DNA of 64,000 bases from Desulfatibacillum sp. (GCA_020725555.1 DYEU01000015.1:1-64000), one strand, 5' to 3'. Positions 1 through 11,117 are shown, counted from the first letter of the stretch. Numbers and translations are program-made. The notes: generated by a model not told the origin, from the sequence alone.

Positions 1-969
<969 letters not shown>

Positions 970-1021
970 GGCGGAACGCCCCGCGGCGGGGGGGCTGCGC
1001 GAACGAGGCTCTTCTTCCTTC

Positions 1022-1050
1022 TTGACAGGAACCGGGGCTCCTGGTAATTT
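1022..1050 (+). promoter_or_regulatory. Sigma-70 promoter of the tRNA-Val / tRNA-Asp unit
   Basis: A perfect -35 box TTGACA (1022-1027) is followed after exactly 17 bases by TAATTT (1045-1050), in a short AT-rich patch within very GC-rich DNA. The predicted start of transcription is near 1057, about 15 bases before tRNA-Val, as expected for a tRNA promoter. Confidence 0.85.
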
Positions 1051-1071
1051 CAAATTTTATTGCGAGGGTTG

Positions 1072-1144
1072 GGGCGGATAGCTCAGCCGGGAGAGCGTCG
1101 GCCTTACAAGCCGAAGGTCACAGGTTCGATCCCTGTTCCGCCTA
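1072..1144 (+). tRNA. tRNA-Val (anticodon TAC)
   Basis: A full cloverleaf can be folded by hand: a 7-bp acceptor stem GGGCGGA/TCCGCCT (first pair G-U), D stem GCTC/GAGC, anticodon stem TCGGC/GCCGA with loop CTTACAA giving anticodon TAC at 1105-1107, and T stem ACAGG/CCTGT with loop TTCGATC. The discriminator is A1144. The 3' CCA is not encoded, because CCC follows. It is co-transcribed with tRNA-Asp 54 bases downstream. Confidence 0.97.
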
Positions 1145-1198
1145 CCCCGCCGGTACGAGGGGGCGGGCGGAAGAAAAAGCCACGGCACAACGCATCGC

Positions 1199-1276
1199 GG
1201 GGGCGTAGCTCAGTTTGGTTAGAGCGCCGGCCTGTCACGTCGGAGGTCGCGAGTTCGAGCCTCGTCGTCCCCGCCA
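1199..1276 (+). tRNA. tRNA-Asp (anticodon GTC)
   Basis: The acceptor stem is GGGGGCG/CGTCCCC. The D stem is GCTC/GAGC with a 10-base loop. The anticodon stem is CCGGC/GTCGG with loop CTGTCAC, giving anticodon GTC at 1234-1236. The T stem is GCGAG/CTCGT with loop TTCGAGC. The discriminator is G1273 and CCA is encoded at 1274-1276, unlike in the preceding tRNA-Val. It is the second gene of the two-tRNA unit. Confidence 0.97.
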
Positions 1277-1282
1277 TTCCTT

Positions 1283-1324
1283 CCGCAAGGGCCGGAGAGC
1301 AATCGAAGGCCCTTGCGGCGTTTT
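1283..1324 (+). terminator. Rho-independent terminator of the tRNA unit
   Basis: A perfect 11-bp stem (CCGCAAGGGCC at 1283-1293 with GGCCCTTGCGG at 1308-1318) encloses a 14-base loop and is followed by CGTTTTG. It lies 6 bases after the CCA of tRNA-Asp, so it most likely ends the tRNA transcript. Confidence 0.85.
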
Positions 1325-1379
1325 GAACCTCCCCCGGGGACCGGTGGAAGGCGCCGGGGGGGCCGGGGGGCGAGACACC

Positions 1380-1967
1380 ATGGCACCGGCGGCCGCCGCG
1401 CTTCTCCTGCTCCTGGTCCTGGGGATCCCCGGGACCCTCCGCGCCGGCGGCGGGGAGGGGGGGGAGCCGGAGGCCGTGCGGCCCGGGGTCGTGGTGGCCG
1501 AAGTGCTCGACATGAAGGGCCGCGTCGAGGCCGTCGACCCGGCGCGGCGCTGGCTTACCCTGCAGGGCCCCCGCAACCGGCCCCTCAGGCTCAAGGTCGC
1601 CCCCGGGGTCAAGCGGTTCGACCAGGTCCGCAAGGGCGACACGGTCGCGGTCGGCTTTCTGGAATCCGTGGCCGTGGCCGTCCAGACCGGGCCTTCCCGC
1701 ACGAACGCGCCGCCCGTCGGCCGCCTCCTTTCGGTCGCCCCGAAGGGAAACGGCGGGGTCTTCATTGCCGAGACCTTCCGCCTGGATGCCGTCCTCGAAG
1801 CCGTGGACCTGAAAGGGCGCCTGCTGACCGTCCGCGGCGCGGACGGCGGGCTGCGCGTCGTGCCCGTGTTCGCCGGCATCAAAAGGCTCGAGACCCTGCG
1901 CAAGGGGCAGTCCCTTGCGCTCTGGCTGACGGAGCCCATCGCGATCCGCATCGAGAGGGGGAAATGA
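1380..1967 (+). CDS. Exported protein of unknown function made of two tandem repeats
   Basis: I do not recognise this family. The ATG at 1380 was chosen because it starts a typical Sec signal peptide (residues 1 to about 22, a poly-Leu core ending near LRAGG); a longer frame reaching back into the tRNA is spurious. The mature part of about 170 residues shows an internal duplication. Each unit of about 60 residues has the pattern G-R(V/L)-x-x-V-D, then a strand L(T)(L/V)(Q/R)G, then (P/F)G(V/I)K(R)-(F/L)-x(3)-RKG-(D/Q), then a closing strand rich in Val, Ile and Ala. This suggests two small beta-barrels in the periplasm. The stop codon overlaps the start of mlaA (ATGA), so the two are translationally coupled and the protein may act in outer-membrane lipid homeostasis. 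That role is inference only. Confidence 0.75.
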   Translation: MAPAAAALLLLLVLGIPGTLRAGGGEGGEPEAVRPGVVVAEVLDMKGRVEAVDPARRWLTLQGPRNRPLRLKVAPGVKRFDQVRKGDTVAVGFLESVAVAVQTGPSRTNAPPVGRLLSVAPKGNGGVFIAETFRLDAVLEAVDLKGRLLTVRGADGGLRVVPVFAGIKRLETLRKGQSLALWLTEPIAIRIERGK

Positions 1968-2737
1968 AGGCGGTGGAGAGGGAAGAACGGGGGACTGCGG
2001 CGGCCGCGCGGCTTCTCGCCGCCTTCCTGGTGCTCGCGCTCGCCTTCCTTTCTTCCCCCCCCGCGGGGTTGGCCGCCCCGGCCGCCGCTGCGGCCGAGGA
2101 AGAGGACGAGGAGGATACCGGGGCGGTCACCGTCGCCGACCCCCTCGAGCACCCCTTCAACCGCGACATGTACGTCCTGAACGACTTTCTCGTGCTCTAC
2201 GTCCTCGAGCCGGCCGCGCGCCTCGAAAAGGCCCTCGTCCCCGTGGAGCTGCGCACCGCCTTCCGCAACGTGCTCCGGAACCTCCGCTTCCCGGTGCGCT
2301 TCGCGAACAGCCTGCTCCAGGCCAAGTGGGACAAGGCGGCCGACGAGTTCGCCTCCTTCTTTCTCAACACCACGGTCGGCTTGCTGGGGATCGCCGAGGT
2401 CGCCACCGCGGCCTTCCCCGGCCTGCGGCAAAGCCCCGAGGACATGGGCCAGACGCTCGCCGTCTGGGGCTGGCAGGAGAGCGCCTACCTCATGCTGCCC
2501 TTCTTCGGGCCTTCCACCCTGCGCGATCTGCTGGGGAGAGTGCCCGACCTCGTCCTGGATCCCCTCTTCTTCATGAACGATCCGACACTCTCCTTCGGGC
2601 TGCGGGGCATCGAGGCGGTGAACGACACGAGCTTCCGCATCGGCGACTACGAGGCCATTCAGCGCGCCGCGCTCGACCCGTACATCGCCATCCGCAACGG
2701 CTACATCCAGAACCGCACCAAGCTCATTTCCGAGTAG
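1964..2737 (+). CDS. mlaA: MlaA (VacJ) family outer-membrane lipid asymmetry protein
   Basis: MlaA sits in the outer membrane and removes misplaced phospholipids from the outer leaflet, handing them to the periplasmic MlaC and inner-membrane MlaFEDB machinery. The 257-residue product matches the family: [16 protein letters not shown] near residue 60, [14 protein letters not shown] near 125, [24 protein letters not shown] near 155, and the closing [11 protein letters not shown]-x-QNR. The start ATG overlaps the stop of the preceding repeat protein. The signal region (residues about 15-40) ends in an Ala/Pro-rich segment with no cysteine, so the lipobox of typical MlaA lipoproteins is missing; the protein may be non-lipidated. 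The partner genes mlaEFD are at 34.4-37.0 kb. Confidence 0.92.
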   Translation: MKAVEREERGTAAAARLLAAFLVLALAFLSSPPAGLAAPAAAAAEEEDEEDTGAVTVADPLEHPFNRDMYVLNDFLVLYVLEPAARLEKALVPVELRTAFRNVLRNLRFPVRFANSLLQAKWDKAADEFASFFLNTTVGLLGIAEVATAAFPGLRQSPEDMGQTLAVWGWQESAYLMLPFFGPSTLRDLLGRVPDLVLDPLFFMNDPTLSFGLRGIEAVNDTSFRIGDYEAIQRAALDPYIAIRNGYIQNRTKLISE

Positions 2738-2774
2738 CGGCGGGCGCGGCCTTCCCGGGGGGGCGTCCACATCC

Positions 2775-4373
2775 ATGAACCGCGAACAGCAGCAATTGGC
2801 CGAAGGGGTCCTCTTCACCGACGAGTACCAGCTCACCATGGCCCAGATGTACTTCCGCCTGGGCCTGCACGAGACCCCCGCCCAGTTCGATTATTTTTTC
2901 CGGAGCTACCCCGACTACGGCGCCCACAAGGCGGGCTTCTGCGTCTTCGCCGGCCTGGACTGGCTGCTCGACTGGATGGCGGAATCGCGCTTCGGGCCGG
3001 CCGAGCTCGACTGCCTGCGTTCCCAGACCGGCCGGGCGGGGACCCCGCTCTTCGGCGCCGACTTTCTCGCCTGGCTGGGACGGCACGGCTCCTTCGAGGC
3101 GCTCTCCATGCGGGGGGTCGCCGAGGGCCGCGTCGTGCACCCCCACGTGCCCCTCGTCGTGGTCACCGGGCCGCTCGCCGTGGCCCAGATCCTGGAGACC
3201 GCGCTGCTCAACCAGTTGAACTACCAGACGCTGATCGCCACCAAAGCGGCCCGCATCCGCGAGAGCGGGCGCGGCCAGCTCGTGATCGAGTTCGGGGCCC
3301 GCCGCGGCCACGGCAAGGGGGTGACGGCCGGCGCGCGGGCCGCCCTGATCGGCGGGGCGGACTTCAGCTCCAACGTGGGGATTTCCCACGTCCTGGGCCT
3401 CCCCCCCAAGGGCACCCACGCCCACAGCATGGTCCAGGCCTTCCTCGCCCTCGGGATGAGCGAGCTCGACGCCTTCCGCGCCTTCGCCGAAACCTACCCC
3501 GACGACTGCGTGCTGCTGGTCGACACGATCGACACCCTGGGGTCGGGGATCCCCAACGCCATCCGGGTCTTCGAGGAGCTGCGGCGCCGCGGCCACCGCC
3601 CGGTCGGGATCCGCCTCGACTCCGGGGATCTCGCCCACCTGAGCCTGCAGGCGGCCAAGATGCTCGATGCGGCCGGCTTTCCCGACGCGACGATTTTCCT
3701 TTCCAACGAGCTCGACGAGCTGAGCATCTGGCAGATCTTGACCCAGATCGCCGAGGAGGCCGGCCGCAACGGGGTGGACGCCGACCGCATCATCGGCCGC
3801 CTCGCCTACGGCGTGGGGACGCGCCTGGTCACCTCCGCGGGGGATGCCGCGCTGAGCGGCGTCTACAAGCTGGTCGCGCTGCGGCGGGAAGGGAAATGGG
3901 TCCCGGCGATGAAGCTCTCCGAGTCGCCCGCGAAGATGCCCATCCCCGGGGACAAGCGCGTCTGGCGCCTCTACGACCGGCGGGGCAAGGCGACCGCCGA
4001 TCTCGTGGCCGCGCGCGAGGAGGAGCCCTCCGCCCAGCAGGAGATCGTGCTGCGGCACCCGAACGAGACGAGCCTGCACCGCCGGCTGCGGCGGGGCGAT
4101 CTCCAGGCGGTCGAGCCGCTGCTCGAGGAGGTGCTCTGCGAGGGCCGGCGCCTGCTTGCGCCTGCCGAGATCGAGCAGATGCGGGCCAGGCGCCGGGCGG
4201 ACGTCGAGCGGCTCGACCCCGGCGTCAAGCGGCTCATGAACCCCCACATCTACCACGTCTCGCTTTCGGAGAAGATGTGGCAGCGAAAGCAGCGCCTGAT
4301 CGCGGCGATGCGCGCCGGGCTGCCGCGCCGCGAACCCCTTCCGCCCGATCCCGCAACGCCTACTTCCGCCTGA
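2775..4373 (+). CDS. pncB: Nicotinate phosphoribosyltransferase
   Basis: This cytoplasmic enzyme joins nicotinate and PRPP to give nicotinate mononucleotide in the Preiss-Handler NAD salvage route, with ATP hydrolysis. The 532-residue product carries the family landmarks: the N-terminal [15 protein letters not shown], the FGARRGHG segment near residue 175, the THAHSM segment near residue 215 with the histidine that is phosphorylated in the family, and the PRPP-site [13 protein letters not shown] near residue 280. The length fits the long bacterial type. It follows mlaA by 37 bases and may be co-transcribed. Its last 14 bases overlap the convergent UPF0316 gene. Confidence 0.95.
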   Translation: MNREQQQLAEGVLFTDEYQLTMAQMYFRLGLHETPAQFDYFFRSYPDYGAHKAGFCVFAGLDWLLDWMAESRFGPAELDCLRSQTGRAGTPLFGADFLAWLGRHGSFEALSMRGVAEGRVVHPHVPLVVVTGPLAVAQILETALLNQLNYQTLIATKAARIRESGRGQLVIEFGARRGHGKGVTAGARAALIGGADFSSNVGISHVLGLPPKGTHAHSMVQAFLALGMSELDAFRAFAETYPDDCVLLVDTIDTLGSGIPNAIRVFEELRRRGHRPVGIRLDSGDLAHLSLQAAKMLDAAGFPDATIFLSNELDELSIWQILTQIAEEAGRNGVDADRIIGRLAYGVGTRLVTSAGDAALSGVYKLVALRREGKWVPAMKLSESPAKMPIPGDKRVWRLYDRRGKATADLVAAREEEPSAQQEIVLRHPNETSLHRRLRRGDLQAVEPLLEEVLCEGRRLLAPAEIEQMRARRRADVERLDPGVKRLMNPHIYHVSLSEKMWQRKQRLIAAMRAGLPRREPLPPDPATPTSA

Positions 4374-4920
4374 ACACCGCGCGCCAGCCGCCCCGCTCCG
4401 CAGGGCCGGGGCGCGGGAAGCGGCAGATGTCGCGCGGCATGTCGGTCACCCAGAAGGCCTCGGGGTCCTCCCGCGAGATCGCCTCGAGCCAGCGCGGCAG
4501 GTCCCGCCGGCGGCAGGCGATGTATAGCTCGTCGATCGGCCCCTGCATGCCTTCCCCGCGGAAGAGGGTGACCGGCTGCCCCTCGGCCCGCAGCCGGCGG
4601 GCGATCTCCGCGCCGGCGCGCCGCGTGAAGACGCGGAGCACGATGTGGCCGAGGGCGATGCGGCGCTCGAGAGCGATGCCCAGCAGGTTGCCGGTGGCGA
4701 AGCCGAAGGCGTAGAAGAGGGCGAGAACGGGCTGGTCGCGCACCTGCTGCACGACCGTGCTGACGACCGCGATCCAGATCAGGATTTCGAAGATCGCCAG
4801 GAAAAAGGCGGCGACGCTGCGGCCCTGGACGGTGATGATCGTGCGCACGGTGCCGAGGGACACGTCGCAGATGCGGGCAAGGAAGATGAACAGCCCGGTG
4901 AGCAGGGTCTCGGGTTCCAT
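4360..4920 (-). CDS. UPF0316 family membrane protein (DUF5698 + DUF2179)
   Basis: The 186-residue product belongs to the UPF0316 family, whose biochemical role is unknown. The N-terminal half (residues about 5-75) has three hydrophobic segments, including [20 protein letters not shown] and [21 protein letters not shown], which is the DUF5698 membrane part. The C-terminal half (about 95-180) is the soluble DUF2179 domain, similar to the ligand-binding tail of YitT-type proteins, with [18 protein letters not shown] and the closing [12 protein letters not shown]. The gene is transcribed opposite to pncB and overlaps its 3' end by 14 bases. A promoter is visible upstream. Confidence 0.88.
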   Translation of the reverse strand: MEPETLLTGLFIFLARICDVSLGTVRTIITVQGRSVAAFFLAIFEILIWIAVVSTVVQQVRDQPVLALFYAFGFATGNLLGIALERRIALGHIVLRVFTRRAGAEIARRLRAEGQPVTLFRGEGMQGPIDELYIACRRRDLPRWLEAISREDPEAFWVTDMPRDICRFPRPGPAERGGWRAVFRRK

Positions 4921-4979
4921 CGTGGGGGCGTCTCCCGGCCCCGGCGGGGCCTCGGGGGGCCGCGGCGCAGGCCGGGCGA

Positions 4980-5008
4980 GCTATCGCAGAATCCCTCCTT
5001 CAAGTCAA
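4980..5008 (-). promoter_or_regulatory. Probable sigma-70 promoter of the UPF0316 gene
   Basis: On the minus strand a TTGACT -35 box (5003-5008) is followed after 17 bases by GATAGC (4980-4985). This leaves a leader of about 55 bases before the ATG at 4920. The -10 box is weak but the spacing is ideal. Confidence 0.55.
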
Positions 5009-5049
5009 CCGCGGCGGGGGCGAAGCGAAGGAAAGCCAAGGAGGCGGTG

Positions 5050-6294
5050 ATGGCGGAGCGGGTGCTCGTGGTCGGCGGCGGGGTGATCGGGATCGCCTGC
5101 GCCGTCTTTTTGCAGCGGGCGGGCTGCCGCGTCACGCTGCTCGAACGGGACACCGTCGGCGGCGGGGCCTCGCGCGGCAACTGCGGCCTCCTCTACGGGA
5201 GCGATCTCGTGCCCCTGTGCCACCCGGGTGCGGTCGCACACGGGCTGCGGCTGCTGCTCGCCGGGGGCTCGCCGCTCGTCGTGCGGCCGAGCCTCGACCC
5301 CGCGCGCCTGGCCTGGTTTGTCCGCTTCGCCCGCCATTGCCGCCCCGCGCGGCTGGCGCCCGCGATGCGCGCCCGGGCCCGGCTGCTCTCCAGCGCGGTC
5401 GCCCTCTACACCGAGGCCTTCGCCCGCGGGGAACTTTTTGCCGCCGAGCCGCCGGCCGGGGTGCTCCTCGTCTTCGAAGGCGAGGAGGGCCTCCGCGCCT
5501 ACCGGGAAACCAACCGCCTTCTTGCGCCCTGGGGGTGCGCCGCCGAGGAGGTGCCCGCCGCGCGGCTTGCGGAGATCGAGCCCGCGCTGCGGCCCGGGGC
5601 GGCCGGGGGCTTCTGGCATCGAGCCGACCGCCACCTGCGGCCCGAGCGGCTGATGGACTCCTGGAAACAGGCGGCGCTGCGGGCCGGGGTCGAACTGCGC
5701 GAAGGCGCAACGGCCTTCGGCTTCCGCCGGGAGGGGGACCGCATCGCGGCGGTCCTGGCGGATGCGGGCGAATTCGCGGCCGATCAGGTGGTCCTCGCCG
5801 CCGGGGCCTGGACCGCGCCCCTGGCCCGCAAGGCGGGGATCCGGCTTCCGATCCAGCCGGGCAAGGGCTACAGCCGGACCCATCCCCTCTCCGGGCGGCC
5901 CCCGGCCGTGCCCTGCTACTTCTACGAGCGGCGCGTCGTCGTGACCCCCTTCGCGGACGGGGTGCGCCTGGGCGGGACGATGGAGTTCGCGGGCTTCGAC
6001 CTCGCCCTCGACCCGGACCGCCTCGAGGCCCTGGCGCATGCCGCGGCGGCGGGGCTTCTTGAGCCGCCCGCCGCCGCACCGTGCGAATGCTGGGCCGGCC
6101 TGCGGCCCATGAGCCCCGACGACCTGCCCCTGATCGGCCGGGCCCCCGGCGGCTCCAACCTCTGGGTCGCCTCCGGCCACGGCATGCTCGGACTCACCGC
6201 GGCCCCGGCGACCGGCCGGCTGCTCGCCGAGCTGGTGACGGGGCGGAGACCCCACATCGACCCGCGGCCCTTCAGCCCGCGGCGCTTTCGCTGA
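5050..6294 (+). CDS. FAD-dependent oxidoreductase, D-amino-acid dehydrogenase (DadA)-like
   Basis: The 414-residue product is a member of the DAO family, which oxidises secondary or D-amino acids to imino acids using FAD. The N-terminal Rossmann motif [19 protein letters not shown] (residues 6-24) and [17 protein letters not shown] match DadA-like enzymes. A second FAD contact near the C-terminus, [17 protein letters not shown] followed by [18 protein letters not shown], is also typical. The start is set by a strong AAGGAGG (5038-5044) five bases before ATG. Substrate cannot be read from sequence; D-alanine, D-proline or hydroxyproline stereoisomers are candidates. The gene lies 11 kb from the hydroxyproline dehydratase locus and is not in its operon. 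Its 3' end overlaps the convergent chemoreceptor gene by 23 bases. Confidence 0.85.
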   Translation: MAERVLVVGGGVIGIACAVFLQRAGCRVTLLERDTVGGGASRGNCGLLYGSDLVPLCHPGAVAHGLRLLLAGGSPLVVRPSLDPARLAWFVRFARHCRPARLAPAMRARARLLSSAVALYTEAFARGELFAAEPPAGVLLVFEGEEGLRAYRETNRLLAPWGCAAEEVPAARLAEIEPALRPGAAGGFWHRADRHLRPERLMDSWKQAALRAGVELREGATAFGFRREGDRIAAVLADAGEFAADQVVLAAGAWTAPLARKAGIRLPIQPGKGYSRTHPLSGRPPAVPCYFYERRVVVTPFADGVRLGGTMEFAGFDLALDPDRLEALAHAAAAGLLEPPAAAPCECWAGLRPMSPDDLPLIGRAPGGSNLWVASGHGMLGLTAAPATGRLLAELVTGRRPHIDPRPFSPRRFR

Positions 6295-8098
6295 GCGGGG
6301 CGGACTCCTTGCCCGCCGCGTGTCGGCGCACGCCGCTGGGCGGCGCCTTCTCGTCCGCAGCGGCCGTCCCGACCATCGCGGCCAGCTCCCGGACGATGGC
6401 GTTCACCGTCTCGGCCTGGCGGCTCATCTCGGCCGCGGCCCCTGCGGACTCCTCGGCACCCGCCGCGTTCTGCTGCACACCGCGGTCCATCTCGGCGGCG
6501 GCGCGGTTGATCTGCTCGATGCCCTGGGCCTGCTCTTCCGAGGCGACGGCGATTTCACGCAGCAGTTCCCCCACCTTGCGCGTGCGCGCGGCGACCTCGG
6601 CGAACTCGCCGCTCGTCTGACCCACCTCGGAGGTCCCCTGACGGATCGTCGCCACGGTGCCCTCGATCAGGCCGGCGGTGTTCCGCGCCGCCTCGGCCGC
6701 GCGCAGGGCGAGGGCCCGCACCTCGTCGGCGACCACGGCGAAGCCCGCCCCCGCCTGGCCCGCGCGGGCCGCCTCCACCGCCGCGTTCAGGGCGAGGAGG
6801 TTGGTCTGGAAGGCGATTTCGTCGATCGTCTTGATGATGCGCGAGGTTTCCTCGCTCGAGCGGGAGATCTCCCCCATGGCGCGGTTGAGGCGCTCCATGG
6901 AGGCGCCCGCCTTTTCCACGGCCTGGTTCGCCTCCTGCATCAGCCGGTCGGCCTGACGCGCGTGATCGGCGTTCTGCTTGGTCATGGAGGACATCTCCTC
7001 GAGCGAGGAGGTCGTCTCCTCGAGCGAGGAGGCCTGGGCGGCGGATTGCTGGGCGAGGCTCTCGCTCGCCTTCGACACCTGGGCCGCGGCGGCGCTCACC
7101 TCGGCGGCCCCCTGGCCAAGGCGGGTCACGACCCCCTGGATCGGCCGCTGGATCTCGCGGCGGACGATCCAGGCGATGAGCACGGCCACGAGCGTCGCCG
7201 CCCCGAGCACGACGGCGGCGAGGATGTTGCGGAGCTGCCGGGCCGGGGCGAGGATTTCGGACATCGGCTGCAGAACCGCCAGCGACCAGCCGGCGAAGGC
7301 GACCGGCCCGTAGCTCACCAAGTAGTCGCCCTCCTCGAGGGCGAGCGCCAGGGACCCCTCGGCCGAGCCGGAGAGCGCCTCGGCGAGGCGCTGCATCCCC
7401 GGAACGTCCTGCAGGGTCTGCTTCATCACGCGCGCCGGGTCGGGGTGGGCGAGAAAACGGCCGCCCGCGTCGGTGAGGCAGACGAAGCCCTTTTCGCCGA
7501 CGCGGATGCGCGCGGCCTTCTCGTTCAGGGCGGCGAGCCGCCAGCCGAGGCCCGCGACCCCCATCGTCCGGTCCTGGTGGACGAGGGCGGTGGCGATCGT
7601 GAGCACGCCGGAGCCGTCGGCCGCCCGGCGGACCTCGCCGATGACCGGCTCCCGGGAGCCTCGGGCGCGGCGGTACACCTCGTCCTGGGCGATGCTTTTG
7701 CCCTTGAATTCGCCCTTCACCGTGTCGCCCACCACCGTCCCCCGGTCGTCGGTCACGTAAAAGAAGGCGTAGGCCTGGGGGTCGTGGAACACGGTCGTGT
7801 TCATGTTCAATTTGAAGTCGGCGAGATCGTAGATGCCGCTGTCGGCGATCGACTTGAGCATGTCCACGAGGGTCGCGTCCCGCAGGGCGGCGTTCTTGAG
7901 CAGATCGGTCTGTTCGCGCACCTGCTGGGTCACCTGCTCGGTGACGACCGCGCGGATGTCCTCGAGGCTCTCCCGCGCCAGGCGCTCCATGGCGCCCGAG
8001 GACCAGAAGACGCTGAAGGCGCCCACCCCGAGCAGGGGCAGGGCGAGAAGCACGAGTCCCCCGATGACCAGTTTTTTCCCCAGGCTGATCCGATGCAT
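6272..8098 (-). CDS. Methyl-accepting chemotaxis protein with a periplasmic dCache-type sensor
   Basis: The 608-residue product is a transmembrane chemoreceptor. It has a first membrane helix (residues about 10-32), a periplasmic sensor of about 250 residues with Cache-like features ([32 protein letters not shown]), and a second membrane helix around residues 295-318. The cytoplasmic signalling domain has the conserved hairpin tip [21 protein letters not shown]. Only a fragment of a HAMP domain ([11 protein letters not shown]) links membrane and signalling helices, so the HAMP relay seems shortened. The start ATG follows AAGGAGAG by about 9 bases. A sigma-28 promoter lies upstream, which places it in the motility regulon. 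No che or flagellar gene is in the window. Ligand unknown. Confidence 0.93.
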   Translation of the reverse strand: MHRISLGKKLVIGGLVLLALPLLGVGAFSVFWSSGAMERLARESLEDIRAVVTEQVTQQVREQTDLLKNAALRDATLVDMLKSIADSGIYDLADFKLNMNTTVFHDPQAYAFFYVTDDRGTVVGDTVKGEFKGKSIAQDEVYRRARGSREPVIGEVRRAADGSGVLTIATALVHQDRTMGVAGLGWRLAALNEKAARIRVGEKGFVCLTDAGGRFLAHPDPARVMKQTLQDVPGMQRLAEALSGSAEGSLALALEEGDYLVSYGPVAFAGWSLAVLQPMSEILAPARQLRNILAAVVLGAATLVAVLIAWIVRREIQRPIQGVVTRLGQGAAEVSAAAAQVSKASESLAQQSAAQASSLEETTSSLEEMSSMTKQNADHARQADRLMQEANQAVEKAGASMERLNRAMGEISRSSEETSRIIKTIDEIAFQTNLLALNAAVEAARAGQAGAGFAVVADEVRALALRAAEAARNTAGLIEGTVATIRQGTSEVGQTSGEFAEVAARTRKVGELLREIAVASEEQAQGIEQINRAAAEMDRGVQQNAAGAEESAGAAAEMSRQAETVNAIVRELAAMVGTAAADEKAPPSGVRRHAAGKESAPLSESAAG

Positions 8099-8171
8099 GA
8101 ACGCCGCTCTCCTTTCCACCGTCCGATGGGTTCCCCTTCCCCCCGACCCTGGGGCGGGGGGCCTGCGGGGC

Positions 8172-8198
8172 TTATCGGCCCTTCGGTGCGTTTTCTTA
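8172..8198 (-). promoter_or_regulatory. Sigma-28 (FliA) promoter of the chemoreceptor gene
   Basis: On the minus strand TAAGAAAA (8191-8198) is followed after exactly 11 bases by GCCGATAA (8172-8179). The enterobacterial FliA consensus is TAAAGTTT-N11-GCCGATAA, so the -10 element is identical and the spacing exact. Transcription would start near 8163, giving a 65-base leader to the chemoreceptor ATG at 8098. Confidence 0.85.
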
Positions 8199-8262
8199 AG
8201 CACGGGCGGAAAGGCCCGCTCCCGCAAGGGGAGGGGGGGATCCCGGCACCGGGGGCCGGGGC

Positions 8263-9708
8263 CTACTTGCGGTAGAACTCGGGGACGACGAGGATGAGGA
8301 GGGTATAGATCTCCAGCCGCCCGAGGAGCATGAGAACGGTCAGGATCCCCTTGGCCGGGTCGGAGAGCGGGGCGAAGGTCTGGGAGGGGCCGACCGCGCC
8401 GAAGCCGGGGCCGGTGTTGCCCAGCGCGGTCGCGGCCGCCCCGGCGGCGCTCACGAGGTCGAGTCCGGTGAAGGCGAGGAAGAGGGCGCCCGCGGCGAAG
8501 AGCAGGACGTAGAGGGCGATGAAGGCGAGGATGCTGTGGGCGATGTCCTCCGTCACCACGCGGCCGCCCAGCTTCAGGCGGCTCACCGCGTGGGGGTGGA
8601 TCAGGAGGTAGAGTTCGCGGTAGCAGTGCTTGAGGGCGACGATCACGCGCAGGCATTTCATGCCGCCGCCCGTCGAGCCGGCGCAGGCGCCGATGAACAT
8701 GCTGCCGAACAAGAGCAGGCGGGCGGCGTCGGGCCAGCGGTCGTAGTCGGCCGTCGCGTACCCCGTGGTGGTGAGGATCGAGACCACCTGGAAGGCCCCG
8801 TAGCGCAAGGCCTCCCCCCAGCCTTCGTAGACGGCGCCGTGGATCGACGCGGAGACCGCCGCGACCAGGCTGGCCGCGAGCAGGAGATAGAACCGGCACT
8901 CGGAGTCGCGCCAGAAGGCGAGGCCGTCGCCGGTCAGGAGGCGGTAGTGGAGGGTGAAGTTGATCCCGGCGAGCACCATGAAGGCGAGGATCACGAGATC
9001 GACGTAGAGGCTGTCGAAGTGCTGGATGGAGGCGTTCCACGGCGAAAAGCCGCCGGTGGGCAGCGTGGTGAGCGCATGGCTGACCGCGTCGAAGAGCCCC
9101 GTCCCGCCCGCGGCGAGGAGCGCCGCCTCCGCGAGGGTGAAGAGCACGTAGACCTTCCAGAGAACCTTCGCCGTGTCGCGCATGTGGGGCCGCAGCCGGT
9201 CCGGGACGGGGGTCGGGGCCTCGGCCTTGTAGAGCTGCATGCCCCCCACCTTGAGGAAGGGGAGGATGGCGATCGAAAGCACGATGATCCCCATGCCCCC
9301 CAGCCACTGGATGAAGCTGCGCCAGAAAAGGATGCTCCGCGGCAGGACTTCGATGTCGGCGAGGATGGTCGAGCCGGTGGTCGTGAAGCCCGAGACGGAC
9401 TCGAAGAGGGCGTCGGCCCAGGAGAGCCCCAGGCCGAGGCGGAAGGGCAGCGCGCCGAAGACCCCCGCCGCGATCCAGCCGCAGGAGACGATCGCCATCC
9501 CCTCGCGCGCGGTGAGCACCTCGGCCGTCCGCCGGCGAAGCAGCAGGTGCAGGCCGAGGCCGCAGCCGAGGGTGGCCGCGGCGGAGAGCCCAAGCGGCCG
9601 CCAGGCCGCCTCGCCCCAGAGGAGGGCGAGCAGCAGCGGGACGAGGAGGGTGGCGCCGATGACGAGCACGAGCAGGCTCGTCACGTTGAGGACGTACCCC
9701 CAGCGCAT
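8263..9708 (-). CDS. trkH: Trk-type potassium uptake channel subunit
   Basis: This is the membrane pore of a Trk K+ uptake system. The 481-residue protein has the four-fold membrane-pore-membrane plan with four filter loops: [10 protein letters not shown] (about residue 105), [10 protein letters not shown] (about 215), [12 protein letters not shown] (about 310) and [11 protein letters not shown] (about 430). Each has the filter glycine. The ATG overlaps the stop of trkA by one base (ATGA on the minus strand), so the two subunits are translationally coupled. A second, unlike pore gene (KtrB type) lies 3.6 kb away. Confidence 0.95.
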   Translation of the reverse strand: MRWGYVLNVTSLLVLVIGATLLVPLLLALLWGEAAWRPLGLSAAATLGCGLGLHLLLRRRTAEVLTAREGMAIVSCGWIAAGVFGALPFRLGLGLSWADALFESVSGFTTTGSTILADIEVLPRSILFWRSFIQWLGGMGIIVLSIAILPFLKVGGMQLYKAEAPTPVPDRLRPHMRDTAKVLWKVYVLFTLAEAALLAAGGTGLFDAVSHALTTLPTGGFSPWNASIQHFDSLYVDLVILAFMVLAGINFTLHYRLLTGDGLAFWRDSECRFYLLLAASLVAAVSASIHGAVYEGWGEALRYGAFQVVSILTTTGYATADYDRWPDAARLLLFGSMFIGACAGSTGGGMKCLRVIVALKHCYRELYLLIHPHAVSRLKLGGRVVTEDIAHSILAFIALYVLLFAAGALFLAFTGLDLVSAAGAAATALGNTGPGFGAVGPSQTFAPLSDPAKGILTVLMLLGRLEIYTLLILVVPEFYRK

Positions 9709-11072
9709 CAGAAGTACTCCAGCTTGACCGCGAGCAGCCGCTCGATGCGGGGGACGGCCTCGCGCAGGGCGAAAAGGATCACGCGGTCCCCCGGCTCGAT
9801 CACGCTCTCGCCCGTGGGCAGGATGATCCGGCCCTCGCGGATGACCGCCGCGACCATCGCCCCTTTCGGGAAGTCGATCTCCCGCAGCGGCCGGCCGACG
9901 ATGTCCGAGGTTTCGAGCGCCACGGCCTCGAGCACCTCGGCCTGCTCGCCCTGGATCGCCATGGCCGAGAGGACCTTCCCCTTGCGGATGTGCTGCAGGA
10001 TGGAGTTGATCGCCGAAAGCCGCGGGCTCACGACCTGCTCGATCCCGATCGCCTTCATCAGCGGGAAGTAGCCGAACCGGTCGATCTTGCAGATCGCCTT
10101 GCGCGCCCCGAGCCGGGTGGCGAGGAGCGCGGTGAGGATGTTCGTCTCCTCGTCCTGGGTCACGGTGACGACGACGTCCATGTCGCGGACGTTTTCTTCC
10201 TGGAGCAGGTCCTGGTCGGAGCCGTCGCCGCAGAGGACGACGGTGTGGCCCAGCTTTTCGGCGAGCAGGCTGCAGCGGTCGGCGCTTTTCTCGATCACCT
10301 TGGCGGCGATCCCCTTTTCCTCGAGCCGGGCGGCCAGGCGCAGGCCGATCCGGCCGCCGCCGACGATCAGCACCCGGCGGACCGGGGACTCCCGCTTGCC
10401 GAAGGCGGCGAGGTTGTCGAACAGACGCTCCTGCTCGCTGATGAAGTAGGCGAGGTCGCCGGGTCGCAGCCGGTCCTTGCCCCGCGGGACGATCAGCCGG
10501 CTTTCGCGCACCAGCGCGGCGATCAGGGGGCGCACCGGGCCGGGGAGGCCGGGCAGCTCGGAAAGGGCTTTCCCGGCGAGCGGGGATTTCGCGTCGATCG
10601 CGATCCCGACGAGCTGGATCCGGCCGCCCGCGAAGCTGCCCACGTCCACGGCGCCGGGGACGCTCATGAGCTGCAGGATGGTCTGGACCACCTCCGTTTC
10701 GGGGTTGATGATCGTCTGGATGTGCGGCGGCCGCTCCCGCAGGTTCGCGGCGAACTGGTCGAAGGATTCGTCGCGGATGCGCGCGATCTTGGTCGTGTGC
10801 GGGGCGAGGAGATCGGCGGTTAGGCAGGCGACGAGGTTGGTTTCGTCGCGGTCGGTCACGGCGAGAAGGATCTCGGCGCCGCGGATGCCGGCCCCCCGCA
10901 GGACCTCGGGGTTGCTCCCGGAGCCCAGGATCGTCTGGACGTCGAGCTGGTCCTCCACCCGCCGGATGGCCTCGGGGCTTTCGTCGATGAGCACGACGTC
11001 CTTTTCCTCGAGCGAAAGCTGCCGGGCGATGTGGAAGCCGACCTCCCCCGCACCGACGATCACGATCTTCAT
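9708..11072 (-). CDS. trkA: Trk system potassium uptake regulatory protein, two RCK units
   Basis: TrkA is the cytoplasmic NAD(H)- and nucleotide-binding ring that gates TrkH. The 454-residue protein has two RCK_N-RCK_C units in tandem. The first begins [16 protein letters not shown] (GxGxxG at residues 7-12) and the second [16 protein letters not shown] at about residue 228. The second RCK_C ends with GDRVILFAL. The start has a good ribosome site (GGGAGGCGGAG directly upstream) and a sigma-70 promoter 50-75 bases upstream. It is the first gene of the trkA-trkH operon. Confidence 0.96.
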   Translation of the reverse strand: MKIVIVGAGEVGFHIARQLSLEEKDVVLIDESPEAIRRVEDQLDVQTILGSGSNPEVLRGAGIRGAEILLAVTDRDETNLVACLTADLLAPHTTKIARIRDESFDQFAANLRERPPHIQTIINPETEVVQTILQLMSVPGAVDVGSFAGGRIQLVGIAIDAKSPLAGKALSELPGLPGPVRPLIAALVRESRLIVPRGKDRLRPGDLAYFISEQERLFDNLAAFGKRESPVRRVLIVGGGRIGLRLAARLEEKGIAAKVIEKSADRCSLLAEKLGHTVVLCGDGSDQDLLQEENVRDMDVVVTVTQDEETNILTALLATRLGARKAICKIDRFGYFPLMKAIGIEQVVSPRLSAINSILQHIRKGKVLSAMAIQGEQAEVLEAVALETSDIVGRPLREIDFPKGAMVAAVIREGRIILPTGESVIEPGDRVILFALREAVPRIERLLAVKLEYF

Positions 11073-11117
11073 CTCCGCCTCCCGCCGCGGAAAACGAGCC
11101 TGCGGCGTGCGCGGCGG

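Noticed and set aside
7000-7030. Direct repeat GAGGTCGTCTCCTCGAGCGAGGA as a repeat element
   Set aside because: It encodes the heptad pattern of the chemoreceptor signalling helices and is a protein-level repeat.
6272-9307. A very long frame of 1011 codons spanning the chemoreceptor and most of trkH
   Set aside because: Only the part from ATG 8098 is protein-like. The rest is the out-of-frame, Arg/Pro-rich shadow of trkH on the same strand.
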